Source: Shouchella clausii (GTDB taxonomy: Bacteria > Bacillota > Bacilli > Bacillales > Bacillaceae_D). Taken from it: DNA of 64,000 nt. Every line of letters starts with the position of its first letter. The first letter of the stretch is position 1. The translations under genes and the position numbers were made by a program. Below the pieces are notes generated by a model, which ran no database searches, was not told the DNA's origin, and was given only the letters and a program-made list of their open reading frames with translations. The stretch covers positions 558,001 through 622,000 of the forward strand of contig NZ_BCXJ01000002.1 of the NCBI RefSeq assembly GCF_001598215.1. The letters are read 5' to 3'. Of this stretch, positions 35,552-44,120 are shown one piece after another.

Positions 35552-35666
35552 ATCCATTCCCCCTTCAATTCTCTTGATGTACTGTGAACTTGCCTCATTC
35601 TGTACTAGTATTATGATGACGAGGAAAAAAGTAGAACTGGCTGTTTGCCGCTTGCAGCCCCCCATA

Positions 35667-35697
35667 AAAAAACGACCTGCCTTGTTAGACAGATCGT
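35667..35697 (-). terminator. yheA terminator
   Basis: Minus strand ACGATCTGTC-loop-GGCAGGTCGT (with G-T pairs) followed by TTTTTTT, just after the yheA stop. Confidence 0.65.
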
Positions 35698-35704
35698 AAA
35701 AGAC

Positions 35705-36061
35705 TTATTGCTCTTGTGGCGGTTCGCCATAAATACGCTCAAGTGGCTCGGTAATGATTTTATTCAAGTCTGTAATAATCACACTTAAACGTTGTTCCGC
35801 ATCCATCAATTTTGAAATCAATTCATGCTGGGAAACAAGCTCAAATTGCTGCTGTGCTTGTTGCGCTTCTTCTTCGCTAATTTGCACACCTTGCATTTGT
35901 TTTTGCTGCAAATCGAGCTGAAGCTTCCGGAAATTCTCAAGCATTTTTTTAGCGATGTCGTCCGCATCGATTTGCCGATGCAAGTCGTAAAGCGACTTAA
36001 ATTCTTGCGTTTCTGCTAACGCTTCTTTTAGCTCGTGCGCTTTATCATACGCATTGCTCAT
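35705..36061 (-). CDS. yheA: YheA, YlbF/YmcA-family protein
   Basis: 118 aa all-helical protein of the YlbF/YmcA/YheA family (Pfam Com_YlbF). The family's YmcA and YlbF belong to the Y-complex affecting RNase Y and development, while YheA's own role is unclear. Sequence is Gln/Glu-rich (LQLDLQQKQMQGVQISEEE). Upstream is yheB on the same strand. Confidence 0.85.
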   Translation of the reverse strand: MSNAYDKAHELKEALAETQEFKSLYDLHRQIDADDIAKKMLENFRKLQLDLQQKQMQGVQISEEEAQQAQQQFELVSQHELISKLMDAEQRLSVIITDLNKIITEPLERIYGEPPQEQ

Positions 36062-36135
36062 TCATTATCACTCCTATAGGCTAGTCTCACCGACTATAAC
36101 ACGAAGTCGGACGTAAATCACGCCATATGGGCCAA

Positions 36136-37281
36136 TTAATAGAAAAAATGTACGATAACGGCTTGAACGAGACCAACGATTCCGCCAATCAAGCCGCCGA
36201 GAAGGGTAATCATGTGCAATTCCCGTCTCGTAATGTTCATAATTAATTTTTCTAAATGCGCCATTGAGAAGGAGGCTACTTGCGCTTCAATCACTTCCTC
36301 CAGGCGGAGCTTACTAAGGATATCGGCAATATGTTGTTCCATGTAAGCCGTCACCATGCCGACAATGACAGGGACCCCCCGTTCAACAAGCGGTTCTGTA
36401 TAAGGAGTTGTCCATGTACGCAAAGGCGCGTTATACCAATTTAGAACAGGTATCTTGCCTTCAAGCTCTTCTGCAGCTTTATCGACAAACTGATCGACAT
36501 AGTTCTCTGCCTGAAAAGAAGCAAGCGGTCGGTTGAGCATACGGTGCCACTCACTTTGAAGCAGGCTTTGTACCGTTTCCTTTGTCTGTTCATCATGAAG
36601 GAATTTTTTAATTTCAGGCAATACATATTCCGTCAACTTATCAGCAGAAAAAAACATGGATACCATGCTGCCGACTTTTCCTTTTGTCGACAAGAACTGT
36701 CTCACCATTGCACCAATCCGCTGCTCGCCTTCTTCACTGTCAATATAAGCGGTTGCCCGTTTTAACAACAAGGCGGACGCCTCTGGCAGCCAGTCCGTCA
36801 AACGATCCTGCAATTCTTGTGGGACGACGCTTTTAATAGGCACTTCTTTGTTTTTTTGTAAATAACGTTTGAGGCGATCCTTCAGCCATGATTTGGAGTG
36901 GACGACAAGCTGTTCACGGCCAATATCTGCTTGAAACAGCGGTTTTACAATCGACTCAACGGTTCGTTCGCTCCTAAGCCAGCTCGCAAGCTGTTTTTTA
37001 AGCCAATTGGTTAGTTCAGCCGCAAAAGCGGTACTGCCAAATTTTTTGCCGAGACCCTCAGCGGTAAGCAAATGATTGGCGACAATATTGCCAAGCTGGA
37101 CGGCAAGCTCCTTTTGCCGACGAGGCAGTAAGCCAGGTGTAAAGGGGAGTTGCCATTTGCCGATTGAGTATGCCCGATGGGGACGGAATAACATGCGGAT
37201 TGCAAGGGCGTTGGTCGCCGCACCCACAATAGCGCCGACGACGGCGAGTAAAAGTACTAACCATATCCAGTGCACTGTCAT
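36136..37281 (-). CDS. yheB: YheB, DUF445 membrane protein
   Basis: 381 aa. N-terminal transmembrane helix (5-26) containing the DUF445 motif GAATNALAIRMLFRPHRA, long helical middle, C-terminal transmembrane helix (LLGGLIGGIVGLVQAVIVHF). Found in spore-formers; B. subtilis YheB has the same layout. The ATG at 37281 is separated from its AGGAGG ribosome binding site by a 24-nt hairpin (see findings). In-frame CTG codons nearer the site are an alternative start. Confidence 0.88.
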   Translation of the reverse strand: MTVHWIWLVLLLAVVGAIVGAATNALAIRMLFRPHRAYSIGKWQLPFTPGLLPRRQKELAVQLGNIVANHLLTAEGLGKKFGSTAFAAELTNWLKKQLASWLRSERTVESIVKPLFQADIGREQLVVHSKSWLKDRLKRYLQKNKEVPIKSVVPQELQDRLTDWLPEASALLLKRATAYIDSEEGEQRIGAMVRQFLSTKGKVGSMVSMFFSADKLTEYVLPEIKKFLHDEQTKETVQSLLQSEWHRMLNRPLASFQAENYVDQFVDKAAEELEGKIPVLNWYNAPLRTWTTPYTEPLVERGVPVIVGMVTAYMEQHIADILSKLRLEEVIEAQVASFSMAHLEKLIMNITRRELHMITLLGGLIGGIVGLVQAVIVHFFY

Positions 37282-37283
37282 AT

Positions 37284-37315
37284 GCCTGCTTTCTAATGCC
37301 AGCAGGCTTCCTCCT
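37284..37315 (-). promoter_or_regulatory. Hairpin between ribosome binding site and start codon of yheB
   Basis: AGGAGG at 37310-37315, then GCCTGCT (37301-37307) paired with AGCAGGC (37284-37290) on the minus strand, then AT and the ATG at 37279-37281. Linear spacing is 28 nt, but only 4 nt remain when the hairpin is folded. Confidence 0.6.
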
Positions 37316-37367
37316 TTTTCTCAGGAATGCGGACCTAAATCCATTGTTCTATTATAGCTGATTTTTT

Positions 37368-37414
37368 TTGATCATGAAATGCCACCTATGGTACACTCTA
37401 TGTAAGCCCTTACA
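37368..37414 (+). promoter_or_regulatory. yheE promoter with TGTAAG inverted repeat at the start site
   Basis: TTGATC (37368-37373), 18-nt spacer, TACACT (37392-37397) with TG in extended position. TGTAAGCCCTTACA (37401-37414, wider symmetry TATGTAAG/CTTACATA) lies over the likely transcription start. It is one base off the CcpA cre consensus and shares CCCTTACATAAA with a second site at 38937 (opposite strand). Confidence 0.5.
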
Positions 37415-37434
37415 TAAAAATGGAGGTGTTTTCT

Positions 37435-37659
37435 GTGCTTGTCCATTTCCAATACAAGCCTCTTTCTGTCCACGGCCGTAAACAAAAATGGAGTTTTTCT
37501 TGCTATTTTGAAGGGCGCTTTGTCGCTGGCACGTACCATCATGACGGCTCGATTTTGTGGCAAAACGCCCCTCATGACATAAATAAACAATTGCAATTAG
37601 AAAAATCAATCCATGATTTAATGCTTTACCATGTGTATGAAGCAGAACAGCATATTTAA
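37435..37659 (+). CDS. yheE: YheE-like small protein
   Basis: 74 aa: VLVHFQYKPLSVHGRKQKWS, YFEGRFVAGTYHHDGSILW, HDLMLYHVYE. This pattern and length match YheE of B. subtilis, next to yheB there too. GTG at 37435 has GGAGGTG at 6 nt; the ATG at 37420 lies inside the ribosome binding site. Function unknown. Confidence 0.75.
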   Translation: MLVHFQYKPLSVHGRKQKWSFSCYFEGRFVAGTYHHDGSILWQNAPHDINKQLQLEKSIHDLMLYHVYEAEQHI

Positions 37660-37704
37660 TCATTTTGACTCTTTTGGTGCATGCTAATACCAGGAGGGAT
37701 GATC

Positions 37705-37866
37705 ATGCCAAACAAAGAAAAACGGGACTCTGAAGCGCGGGCAAAATTTGAACTGGACGTCGACCGATATGTGAATGAAGGTTTACATGGAGGAACCGTT
37801 AACCCCCGCTCAGGCGGACGGATTGAAGAAGACATTCCCCAAGAAAAACAAAGCAAGCGGTCATAG
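37705..37866 (+). CDS. Small hydrophilic protein (53 aa)
   Basis: Starts MPNKEKRDSEARAKFELDVD and ends with charged residues. Central RYVNEGLHGGTVNPRSGGRI is a motif I associate with small Bacillaceae (often sporulation-linked) proteins but cannot name. Perfect AGGAGG 7 nt before the ATG at 37705. No hydrophobic segment. Followed by element copy 9 and a terminator. Confidence 0.65.
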   Translation: MPNKEKRDSEARAKFELDVDRYVNEGLHGGTVNPRSGGRIEEDIPQEKQSKRS

Positions 37867-37875
37867 CTTTTCGTA

Positions 37876-37942
37876 GTCCGACAAACGCAAACGGTAGAGC
37901 GAGACAAACGATGAAGTATGCGAGCGTTTTTCTACAGTCTGA
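37876..37942 (+). mobile_element. MITE-like CAGACTG element, copy 9 (67 bp)
   Basis: Begins GTCCGACAAACGC and ends GCGAGCGTTTTTCTACAGTCTG, with GAGACAAACGATGAAGTATG from the family's 3' half. The 5' end is diverged. A terminator begins 1 nt after it. Confidence 0.75.
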
Positions 37943-37943
37943 A

Positions 37944-37971
37944 AGAAGCCCTGAGAGGCTTCTTTTTTGTT
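37944..37971 (+). terminator. Terminator after element copy 9
   Basis: AAGAAGCC-CTGAG-AGGCTTCTT followed by TTTT; it ends transcription of the 53-aa gene across the repeat. Confidence 0.8.
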
Positions 37972-38008
37972 ATACTAGCCTAAAAAGACCTGGAAAGGTA
38001 AGTGAACG

Positions 38009-38872
38009 ATGATCACTGAACTAAAAACACAATTTGCCCATGCGTTATGGAAACCTGGGGACAACCTGTCGGATCGTTGGGCGCTGCAATCAGAAAATCG
38101 TGATACTGTTTCTTTTAACCGCCAAAAGCTAACAGACAGAGAGCAGCTTTTGTTGTCTTTGCTTTTAAGTGAACCTCTGCCTCCTCCTGCTCCACAAACA
38201 AAAGTAGAACATGCATGGCATGCTTATTTATTCGGCGACGGGCAACAGCCGCCGACAGAAGAAACGATTTGTGCTGTTCATTTTCAATTGGAAAAGCCTC
38301 TTGAAGACTTTGCCGCTTTTCGTGAAGCGGTCCTTAATACATTTCCTCTATATACTTGTTTCGTATGGCAAAACAGCATGTCCGGCATGTTGTTGTTTCC
38401 TTCGGCCGCAGAGGATGTTGATTTAGATGCAGTTGTCGAATTGATTGAAACAGACTTTTACATCGGGATCTCGTTCATGGTGGGCACACCAGTGGAAGCG
38501 CAAAAAGCAAAGGCGGCATGGCGATTTGAAAGCGAGTTGTTTGCTTGCTGGAAAGACGATCAAACAAAAAAGAAGCGCCACGTATTGCAAGCGGCGGAAG
38601 CTGGTTTAGCTTACTTACTAAAGCAAACCCCTTCGCTTGAGCTCAAAAAGCTGCGCGCCCATTTTCTTCCTCAGGAAATTGTTGACGACAAAGAGTTGGT
38701 AAGGACTGTACGCGTGTACTTGCTCGAAAATATGAATAGCACAAAAGCGGCTAAAACACTCCATTTGCACCGCAATAGCTTACAATACAGAATCGACAAG
38801 TTTGTTGCCGTCACTGGAATTGATATACGCACTTTTCCAAACGCTGCCTTTGTCGCTTTGCTGCTTCCATAA
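38009..38872 (+). CDS. PucR/CdaR-type helix-turn-helix regulator
   Basis: 287 aa. The C-terminal about 60 residues are a PucR-type HTH (ELVRTVRVYLLENMNSTKAA, LHLHRNSLQYRIDKF). The N-terminal 220 residues form a sensory region that I cannot assign. Directly upstream of an MsmX-like sugar ABC ATPase, so control of that gene is a reasonable inference. Near-identical inverted repeats lie on either side of this gene (37401 and 38937). Confidence 0.75.
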   Translation: MITELKTQFAHALWKPGDNLSDRWALQSENRDTVSFNRQKLTDREQLLLSLLLSEPLPPPAPQTKVEHAWHAYLFGDGQQPPTEETICAVHFQLEKPLEDFAAFREAVLNTFPLYTCFVWQNSMSGMLLFPSAAEDVDLDAVVELIETDFYIGISFMVGTPVEAQKAKAAWRFESELFACWKDDQTKKKRHVLQAAEAGLAYLLKQTPSLELKKLRAHFLPQEIVDDKELVRTVRVYLLENMNSTKAAKTLHLHRNSLQYRIDKFVAVTGIDIRTFPNAAFVALLLP

Positions 38873-38936
38873 CCCGCGGCATGCTGCACAGGTTGACCGT
38901 TATTTTTTGTGCACCTTTTCCATAGCGTCACCTTTA

Positions 38937-38950
38937 TGTAAGGGGTTACA
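38937..38950 (+). promoter_or_regulatory. TGTAAG inverted repeat upstream of msmX-like gene
   Basis: TGTAAGGGGTTACA overlaps a possible -10 (TACAAT, 38947-38952), 34 nt before the ATG. It differs from the cre consensus TGWAANCGNTNWCA at one base. Either CcpA or the PucR-type regulator next door could bind it. Confidence 0.5.
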
Positions 38951-38983
38951 ATACAAATAATAACTAAGGAGGGGAAACGACAA

Positions 38984-40081
38984 ATGGCTTCGATTCAATT
39001 AAAAAACGTGTATAAAGTATATGATGGGGATGTTACGGCTGTTACAGACTTCAACTTGGACATTGAAGACAAGGAGTTTATTGTTTTCGTCGGCCCATCA
39101 GGCTGTGGCAAGTCCACTACATTGCGGATGATCGCTGGCCTTGAAGAGATTTCCCAAGGCGACCTTATCATTGGTGATAAACGAATGAATGATGTCGCTC
39201 CAAAAGACCGGGACATCGCAATGGTTTTCCAAAACTACGCGTTGTATCCACATATGAACGTATACGATAATATGGCATTCGGGCTTAAACTGCGCAAATT
39301 TAAAAAAGAAGAAATTAAAACCCGCGTACATAATGCGGCGAAAATCCTTGGACTTGAGGAAATGCTTGACCGGAAACCGAAAGCAATGTCCGGCGGACAA
39401 CGTCAACGTGTTGCTCTTGGACGGGCGATCGTCCGTGATCCGCAAGTGTTTTTGATGGACGAACCGCTATCCAACTTGGATGCGAAGCTTCGTGTGCAAA
39501 TGCGTGCCGAGATTACAAAATTGCATAAGCGCTTACAAACGACGACGATTTATGTAACCCATGACCAAACAGAAGCAATGACGATGGCGACAAGGATTGT
39601 CATCATGAAAGATGGCTTTATCCAACAAATCGGCACACCGAAAGATGTGTACGACAATCCGGAAAATATTTTCGTCGGTGGCTTTATCGGCTCTCCATCT
39701 ATGAACTTTATTTCAGGCCATTTAGATGGAAATGATTTCGTTGTCAAAGAACAGCGCATACGCGTCCCAGAAGGAAAAATGTCTATCTTACGGGAACAAG
39801 GCTTTCAAGATAAAGAACTGATTCTCGGCATACGCCCTGAGGACATTCATGATGAGCCCGTATTCATTTCTTCATCGCCAGACACGAAAATCAATGCATT
39901 GATCGATGTAGCGGAATTGACTGGTGCTGAAATGGTGCTTTACTCATCGATTGACGGCCAAGAATTCGTCGCTCGTGTTGATTCACGGACAACGGCCCAA
40001 AGCGGCGATACGATTGAACTTGCTTTTAATATGAATAAAGCACACTTCTTTAATCCAGAAAATGAACAACGCATTCGCTAA
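38984..40081 (+). CDS. msmX: MsmX/UgpC-type sugar ABC transporter ATPase
   Basis: 365-aa ATPase energising carbohydrate importers. Walker [10 protein letters not shown] (about 37-45), Q-loop QNYALYPHM, signature MSGGQRQR, Walker [14 protein letters not shown]-loop THD, and a C-terminal TOBE-type regulatory domain (about 240-365). No permease or binding-protein gene is nearby, as expected for the shared MsmX ATPase that serves several importers. AAGGAGGGG precedes the ATG. Confidence 0.88.
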   Translation: MASIQLKNVYKVYDGDVTAVTDFNLDIEDKEFIVFVGPSGCGKSTTLRMIAGLEEISQGDLIIGDKRMNDVAPKDRDIAMVFQNYALYPHMNVYDNMAFGLKLRKFKKEEIKTRVHNAAKILGLEEMLDRKPKAMSGGQRQRVALGRAIVRDPQVFLMDEPLSNLDAKLRVQMRAEITKLHKRLQTTTIYVTHDQTEAMTMATRIVIMKDGFIQQIGTPKDVYDNPENIFVGGFIGSPSMNFISGHLDGNDFVVKEQRIRVPEGKMSILREQGFQDKELILGIRPEDIHDEPVFISSSPDTKINALIDVAELTGAEMVLYSSIDGQEFVARVDSRTTAQSGDTIELAFNMNKAHFFNPENEQRIR

Positions 40082-40125
40082 AAAACGTTCTCACTTCTAA
40101 AACCGGATATGATGAAAAGCCCCTA

Positions 40126-40168
40126 AAGCGGCCTTATCTCTGTACGTAACAGGGTAAGGCTGCTTTCT
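40126..40168 (+). terminator. msmX terminator
   Basis: AAAGCGGCCTTA and TAAGGCTGCTTT arms with an inner CTGT/ACAG stem, then CTTCTT. Confidence 0.65.
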
Positions 40169-40356
40169 TCTACATAATGACTTCCTCCCTTCCACTAAAA
40201 TCCTCTTTTCTTGAAGCCCTTCCTATTGTTTAAAACATTTTTTCAACAAATGACCAACAGTTTCGTTCGTTGAAACGTTCTCTTAACAAGAGGAGAAAAA
40301 TGAATCTTAATTGAATGTACAATAAACGGAGGACAGATGCAGAATAGGTGAGTGAC

Positions 40357-40815
40357 ATGTTGGCAATGTTTGAAGATTTACATGGAGATTTACGGCGCTT
40401 CGCTTATTCGATTGCCCGCCATGAACACGAAGCCAATGACTTGCTTCAAGACGCGTTTGAGAAAGCATTGGTACACAGCGAACTTGAACAGTGGCCTCGC
40501 CATAAACAAAAGGCATGGTTTTATCGAGTAATGAAAAACGAGCTGATCGACCAGCGGCGCAAGCTCCAACGAGAAATGGAGTGGGAAGAAGCAAACGAAC
40601 CAGCCTTTCAATTTGCTGGCCTAACAGCGATCGAAACAGCGGACTTGCTTCGCTCCCTCTCCCCTATTCAAAGTGATATTGTTTTCAAACGCTATTGGAT
40701 TGGGCTTTCCAGCAATGAAATTAGCGAACAAACAGCGTTAACGGCATCAACCGTACGCTATCATTTGGCGCAAGCAATCAAGACGCTGCGCAAACAATTA
40801 GAGGAGGATGAATAA
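40357..40815 (+). CDS. ECF-type sigma factor
   Basis: 152 aa. Region 2 (about 8-75: RRFAYSIARHEHEANDLLQDAFEKAL, then WFYRVMKNELIDQRRK) and region 4 (about 95-148: LSPIQSDIVFKRYWIGLSSNEISEQTALTASTVRYHLAQAIKTL) are clear. ATG at 40357 has AGGTGAG 4-5 nt upstream; a GTG at 40348 lies inside that site. It abuts the next gene by one base, with no transmembrane anti-sigma factor, which is unusual. Confidence 0.85.
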   Translation: MLAMFEDLHGDLRRFAYSIARHEHEANDLLQDAFEKALVHSELEQWPRHKQKAWFYRVMKNELIDQRRKLQREMEWEEANEPAFQFAGLTAIETADLLRSLSPIQSDIVFKRYWIGLSSNEISEQTALTASTVRYHLAQAIKTLRKQLEEDE

Positions 40816-42009
40816 ATGGGAATGACGATTGGAAATGTCGGATTGTTAAACATGGTGAACGCCACCGAAGAGAGCATCCGCGATATTGAAAAGATCGAAA
40901 ATGTCGGACTTGTACTCTATGCAAAAGAGACAGCGCCTCTCCTTTCAAAATTAAATATCAACAACATCGGCCAGACATTGGAAACGAGTCATCAAGCACG
41001 GATCGTTAACGGTCGTTTGCTCATTGATTCTGCCTTTTTGGAGGCGATGCTAGAACCATGTACCTTTCTAGTGAACGGCCTGGTTATAGTCGCAAAGGAT
41101 GTGACGATCGAGCAGCTCAAACAGGCAGCCTGCCAAATCGTTGTCAACGGTAGCGTCTATGCTCCTCCCGCTCTAAAAGGGGCAGTCAACCTTCTTTTAA
41201 AAACCGTCTCTGGTTCAGTTGAAACGTACACAGACCACTTGCCCCGAATTGAAACGGGCATCGTTCAACTGACAAACAGCTATTTAGAGGCCCTCCCACC
41301 TAGCCAACATATCATCGTCACTGGCAAGATCGAATTGATGCCAGACCTTGATATGACCTTGTTTTCAGAAAGAATTGCACGTCTCACTATTAACGGAAAA
41401 GTGCTTCTTTACATCACACAAGAGCAGGCTTTTTACGAGAAGGCTTCTGTTGTTGGCAAAGTGGCGGTCGTTCCTTCTGGCTTTCAAGCAACGAAGGGGA
41501 CATTACGCTTAAATGAACATTCAATCAAGCGGTTTAATGGCACCTCGCTATACACGACACAGCCGTTGCTGTTACAAAAGGGCGTTTCTAGAGAACAACT
41601 GAAAGCCGCTTTTGCTGCTATTCACTCAACTTCCTACATCGTCTGCCATGAGGAACTTGAAGACTTAGTGTACGAACGCTTGGACCGATTTGAAACAGAC
41701 GTTCTTTCATACCCTACTGCATGCCGTTTTATCGAAAAAGAAGACTGGAGCCTAGAAGACGTTGAGCGGTTGGAAGCAAATACGACCATCATTGTCGACG
41801 ACACATTAACCATTACAGAGAAGATAGCCGAGAATGTTCTAAACGAAAAAATTGGCACACTTGATTTATTTGGCACCATCTATACGGCTGATGCAGCCCA
41901 AAAAGCATTGCTGCAAAGCAAACTACGCACGCCTAAAGGAATCATGATCGACCAATCCAATCAAAGTACCAGAAGCGGAATGGACAACATTGGAGAGCTC
42001 ACCCTTTAA
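40816..42009 (+). CDS. Repeat-rich protein cotranscribed with the ECF sigma factor
   Basis: 397 aa, no signal peptide and no transmembrane helix. Short motifs of type h(I/V)NG recur about every 20-28 residues: NNIG 49, VNG 64, VNG 86, VNG 110, VSG 131, VTG 168, ING 192, VVG 212, FNG 240. They alternate with helical stretches, suggesting a beta-solenoid-like array loosely like bactofilins. The start is one base after the sigma stop, so translation is coupled. It may be a soluble regulator, scaffold or the main target of the sigma factor. I do not recognise the family. Confidence 0.6.
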   Translation: MGMTIGNVGLLNMVNATEESIRDIEKIENVGLVLYAKETAPLLSKLNINNIGQTLETSHQARIVNGRLLIDSAFLEAMLEPCTFLVNGLVIVAKDVTIEQLKQAACQIVVNGSVYAPPALKGAVNLLLKTVSGSVETYTDHLPRIETGIVQLTNSYLEALPPSQHIIVTGKIELMPDLDMTLFSERIARLTINGKVLLYITQEQAFYEKASVVGKVAVVPSGFQATKGTLRLNEHSIKRFNGTSLYTTQPLLLQKGVSREQLKAAFAAIHSTSYIVCHEELEDLVYERLDRFETDVLSYPTACRFIEKEDWSLEDVERLEANTTIIVDDTLTITEKIAENVLNEKIGTLDLFGTIYTADAAQKALLQSKLRTPKGIMIDQSNQSTRSGMDNIGELTL

Positions 42010-42225
42010 AACGGAGTAAAATCGATGGGCTTTTAATCAACAGGCCCAGTCCCTTTCCTGCACTCTTTATTAAAAAGAAGCAGGGGGTCGTTTCATACAC
42101 GTGCACAGCAAGTGGGAGCCATTTGTCCTGAGATTCGTCATGAAAAGCAAGCCTGGAAAAACCAAGTGAAAATAGCTGGCAACGACGAAAAGCATACCGT
42201 TAATAGAAAGGAGGCAGCAAAAACA
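42010..42225. other. Leader region of the second YrzI gene
   Basis: 216 bp. A CCTGC-AC-TCTTT / AAAGA-A-GCAGG stem-loop lies at about 42058-42084. Upstream reading frames continuous with yrzI lack a ribosome binding site. No sequence similarity to the leader of the first YrzI copy. Confidence 0.4.
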
Positions 42226-42375
42226 ATGACATTTTCATTCCTTTTTTTCACGATAACCATTAAAAAGCGCAAGCGCTTAGAATGTTCACAAGCTGAACTG
42301 GAAGCGTTTATCCATGACGAAAAAATCGAAAAGCAAATAGAAGCGATCAAAACGCGTTATTGGCACCATCTTTAA
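42226..42375 (+). CDS. yrzI: YrzI-family small protein, paralogue 2
   Basis: 49 aa starting MTFSFLFFTITIKKRKRLEC and ending TRYWHHL; nearly the same as the copy at 14209-14358, including length and the last residues. AAAGGAGG at 10 nt supports the ATG at 42226; a longer in-frame ORF from 42112 has no ribosome binding site. Function unknown. Confidence 0.75.
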   Translation: MTFSFLFFTITIKKRKRLECSQAELEAFIHDEKIEKQIEAIKTRYWHHL

Positions 42376-42501
42376 TTGAACATCGTAAAACGAGACCAAA
42401 TTAGGTCTACTGTTGTTACAGTGCCTGTCCTCAAAATATTCCTAGCCGTATACGAGAAGAAAATCAAGTTGGGTGATTGTTTGGTGATCATCTATCCTGA
42501 C

Positions 42502-42539
42502 GAAAAAGGCCCATAAGACCGTTACTGGCCTTATCGGGC
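42502..42539 (-). terminator. Terminator of the yngJ-H-HB-F-E operon
   Basis: Minus strand GCCCGATAAGGCC-loop-GGTCTTATGGGC then CTTTTTCG, about 40 nt after the yngE stop. Confidence 0.65.
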
Positions 42540-42576
42540 AAAAGGGATTTGTCATTATATTTTCAAGCGTTACGCC

Positions 42577-44106
42577 TTAAACAGGATAAACGGGATGCTT
42601 TCGTTCGCTAAATACCATCCGCTTGCTTTCATAAAAAGCAAAGCGCTGCACCAATTCTTGTCGTAAGTCATTGCCGTTGACAATCCCGTCGATGACTAGC
42701 TCTGAAGCAAGGCGATAAACATCGATATCCCGTTTATATGCTTCACGTTTTTCCTCTATAAACGCTTTTCGCTCCTGTTCCCCGAGTTCAGCCATTTTGT
42801 TTGCATATACGGCGTTGACCGCAGCTTCTGGCCCCATCACCGCAATTTGTGCTTGCGGAAGGGCGAGGCAACAATCTGGATCAAACGCAGGCCCGGCCAT
42901 TGCATACAGTCCGGCCCCGTATGCTTTTCGAATGATGACAGAAATTTTCGGTACTGTCGCTTCAGCCATAGCGGCAATCATTTTTGCGCCATGGCGGATA
43001 ATGCCAGCACGCTCGACTTTGGTACCGATCATAAAGCCTGGAATATCCGCTAAAAACAAAAGCGGCAGATGAAAAGCATCACAAAGTGTAATAAAGCGAG
43101 CGGCTTTGTCGGCTGAGTCAGGAAACAATACTCCACCTTTTGCTTTTGGTTGATTGGCGACAATGCCGATTGCCTGTCCGTTTAACCGTGCAAAACCGGT
43201 GATCAGTTCAGGAGCGAAGTTTCGCTTGATTTCAAAAAAACTGTCGTTGTCAACGAGGCGCTCGAGCAAGTCATACATGTTAAAAGGTGCATTTTGATTT
43301 TGCGGAATCAAGTCCTCGATCGTTTTTGGCACATCTTTTGGCGGGCGTGCCTCTATACTAGGTGGCTTCTCTTTATAGCTTGGCGGCAAATAACTTAAAT
43401 AAGCACGCGCTTGGGAAATCGCGTCTTCCTCGTTTTTGGCTAGAATATCGCCGCAGCCTGACACACTGCAATGCATGCGGGCGCCGCCCATTTCTTCAAG
43501 TGTGACATCCTCGCCAATAACCATCTGTGCCATCCGCGGCGAACCTAAATACATGGAAGCATTTCCGTCCACCATAATGACAACATCGCAAAATGCAGGA
43601 ATGTACGCGCCGCCCGCCGCTGAAGGACCGAAAAGAATACAAATTTGTGGAATTCTTCCTGACAGCTTTACTTGATTGCTAAAAATACGGCCTGCCCCTC
43701 TCCGCCCTGGAAACATCTCAACTTGGTCAGTAATTCTTGCCCCAGCCGAGTCAACCAAATACAACAACGGCACGGACAATTTTTCTGCCGTTTCTTGAAT
43801 ACGGATGATTTTTTCAACCGTTCGCGCTCCCCAAGAACCAGCCTTAACAGTCGAATCATTCGCCATCACACAAACAGGCTTGCCGTCTATCGTACCCATT
43901 CCGCAAATGACACCGTCTGCTGGCAGACTGTCCGCTTCACAGTTAGCAAACAAGCCATCTTCAGTAGTCAAGCCGTCATCAAGCAACAACCGCAAACGCT
44001 CCCTGGCAAACAGTTTGCCTTTCTTCGCATTTTGCTGATGGTATTTCGTGTGGCCGCCTTTAAAAATTTCCGTTTCCTTCGCCAATTTGGTTTGCTCAAA
44101 TGTCAT
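42577..44106 (-). CDS. yngE: Acyl-CoA carboxylase carboxyltransferase subunit (YngE/MccB-like)
   Basis: 509 aa, biotin-dependent carboxyltransferase (crotonase fold, duplicated). Signatures: RERLRLLLDDG, GGRGAGRIF-type segment with GPSAAGGAYIPAFCD, GARMHCSVSGCGD, and C-terminal IIRKAYGAGLYAMAGPAFDP. By operon context the likely substrate is 3-methylcrotonyl-CoA (leucine breakdown), but propionyl-CoA or geranyl-CoA cannot be excluded. Last gene of the operon, 14 nt after the hydratase gene. Confidence 0.9.
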   Translation of the reverse strand: MTFEQTKLAKETEIFKGGHTKYHQQNAKKGKLFARERLRLLLDDGLTTEDGLFANCEADSLPADGVICGMGTIDGKPVCVMANDSTVKAGSWGARTVEKIIRIQETAEKLSVPLLYLVDSAGARITDQVEMFPGRRGAGRIFSNQVKLSGRIPQICILFGPSAAGGAYIPAFCDVVIMVDGNASMYLGSPRMAQMVIGEDVTLEEMGGARMHCSVSGCGDILAKNEEDAISQARAYLSYLPPSYKEKPPSIEARPPKDVPKTIEDLIPQNQNAPFNMYDLLERLVDNDSFFEIKRNFAPELITGFARLNGQAIGIVANQPKAKGGVLFPDSADKAARFITLCDAFHLPLLFLADIPGFMIGTKVERAGIIRHGAKMIAAMAEATVPKISVIIRKAYGAGLYAMAGPAFDPDCCLALPQAQIAVMGPEAAVNAVYANKMAELGEQERKAFIEEKREAYKRDIDVYRLASELVIDGIVNGNDLRQELVQRFAFYESKRMVFSERKHPVYPV

Positions 44107-44120
44107 CTCGCTCTCAACTC

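Noticed and set aside
42112-42225. N-terminal extension of the second YrzI ORF
   Set aside because: The paralogue starts at the equivalent of 42226, and AAAGGAGG stands directly before that ATG.
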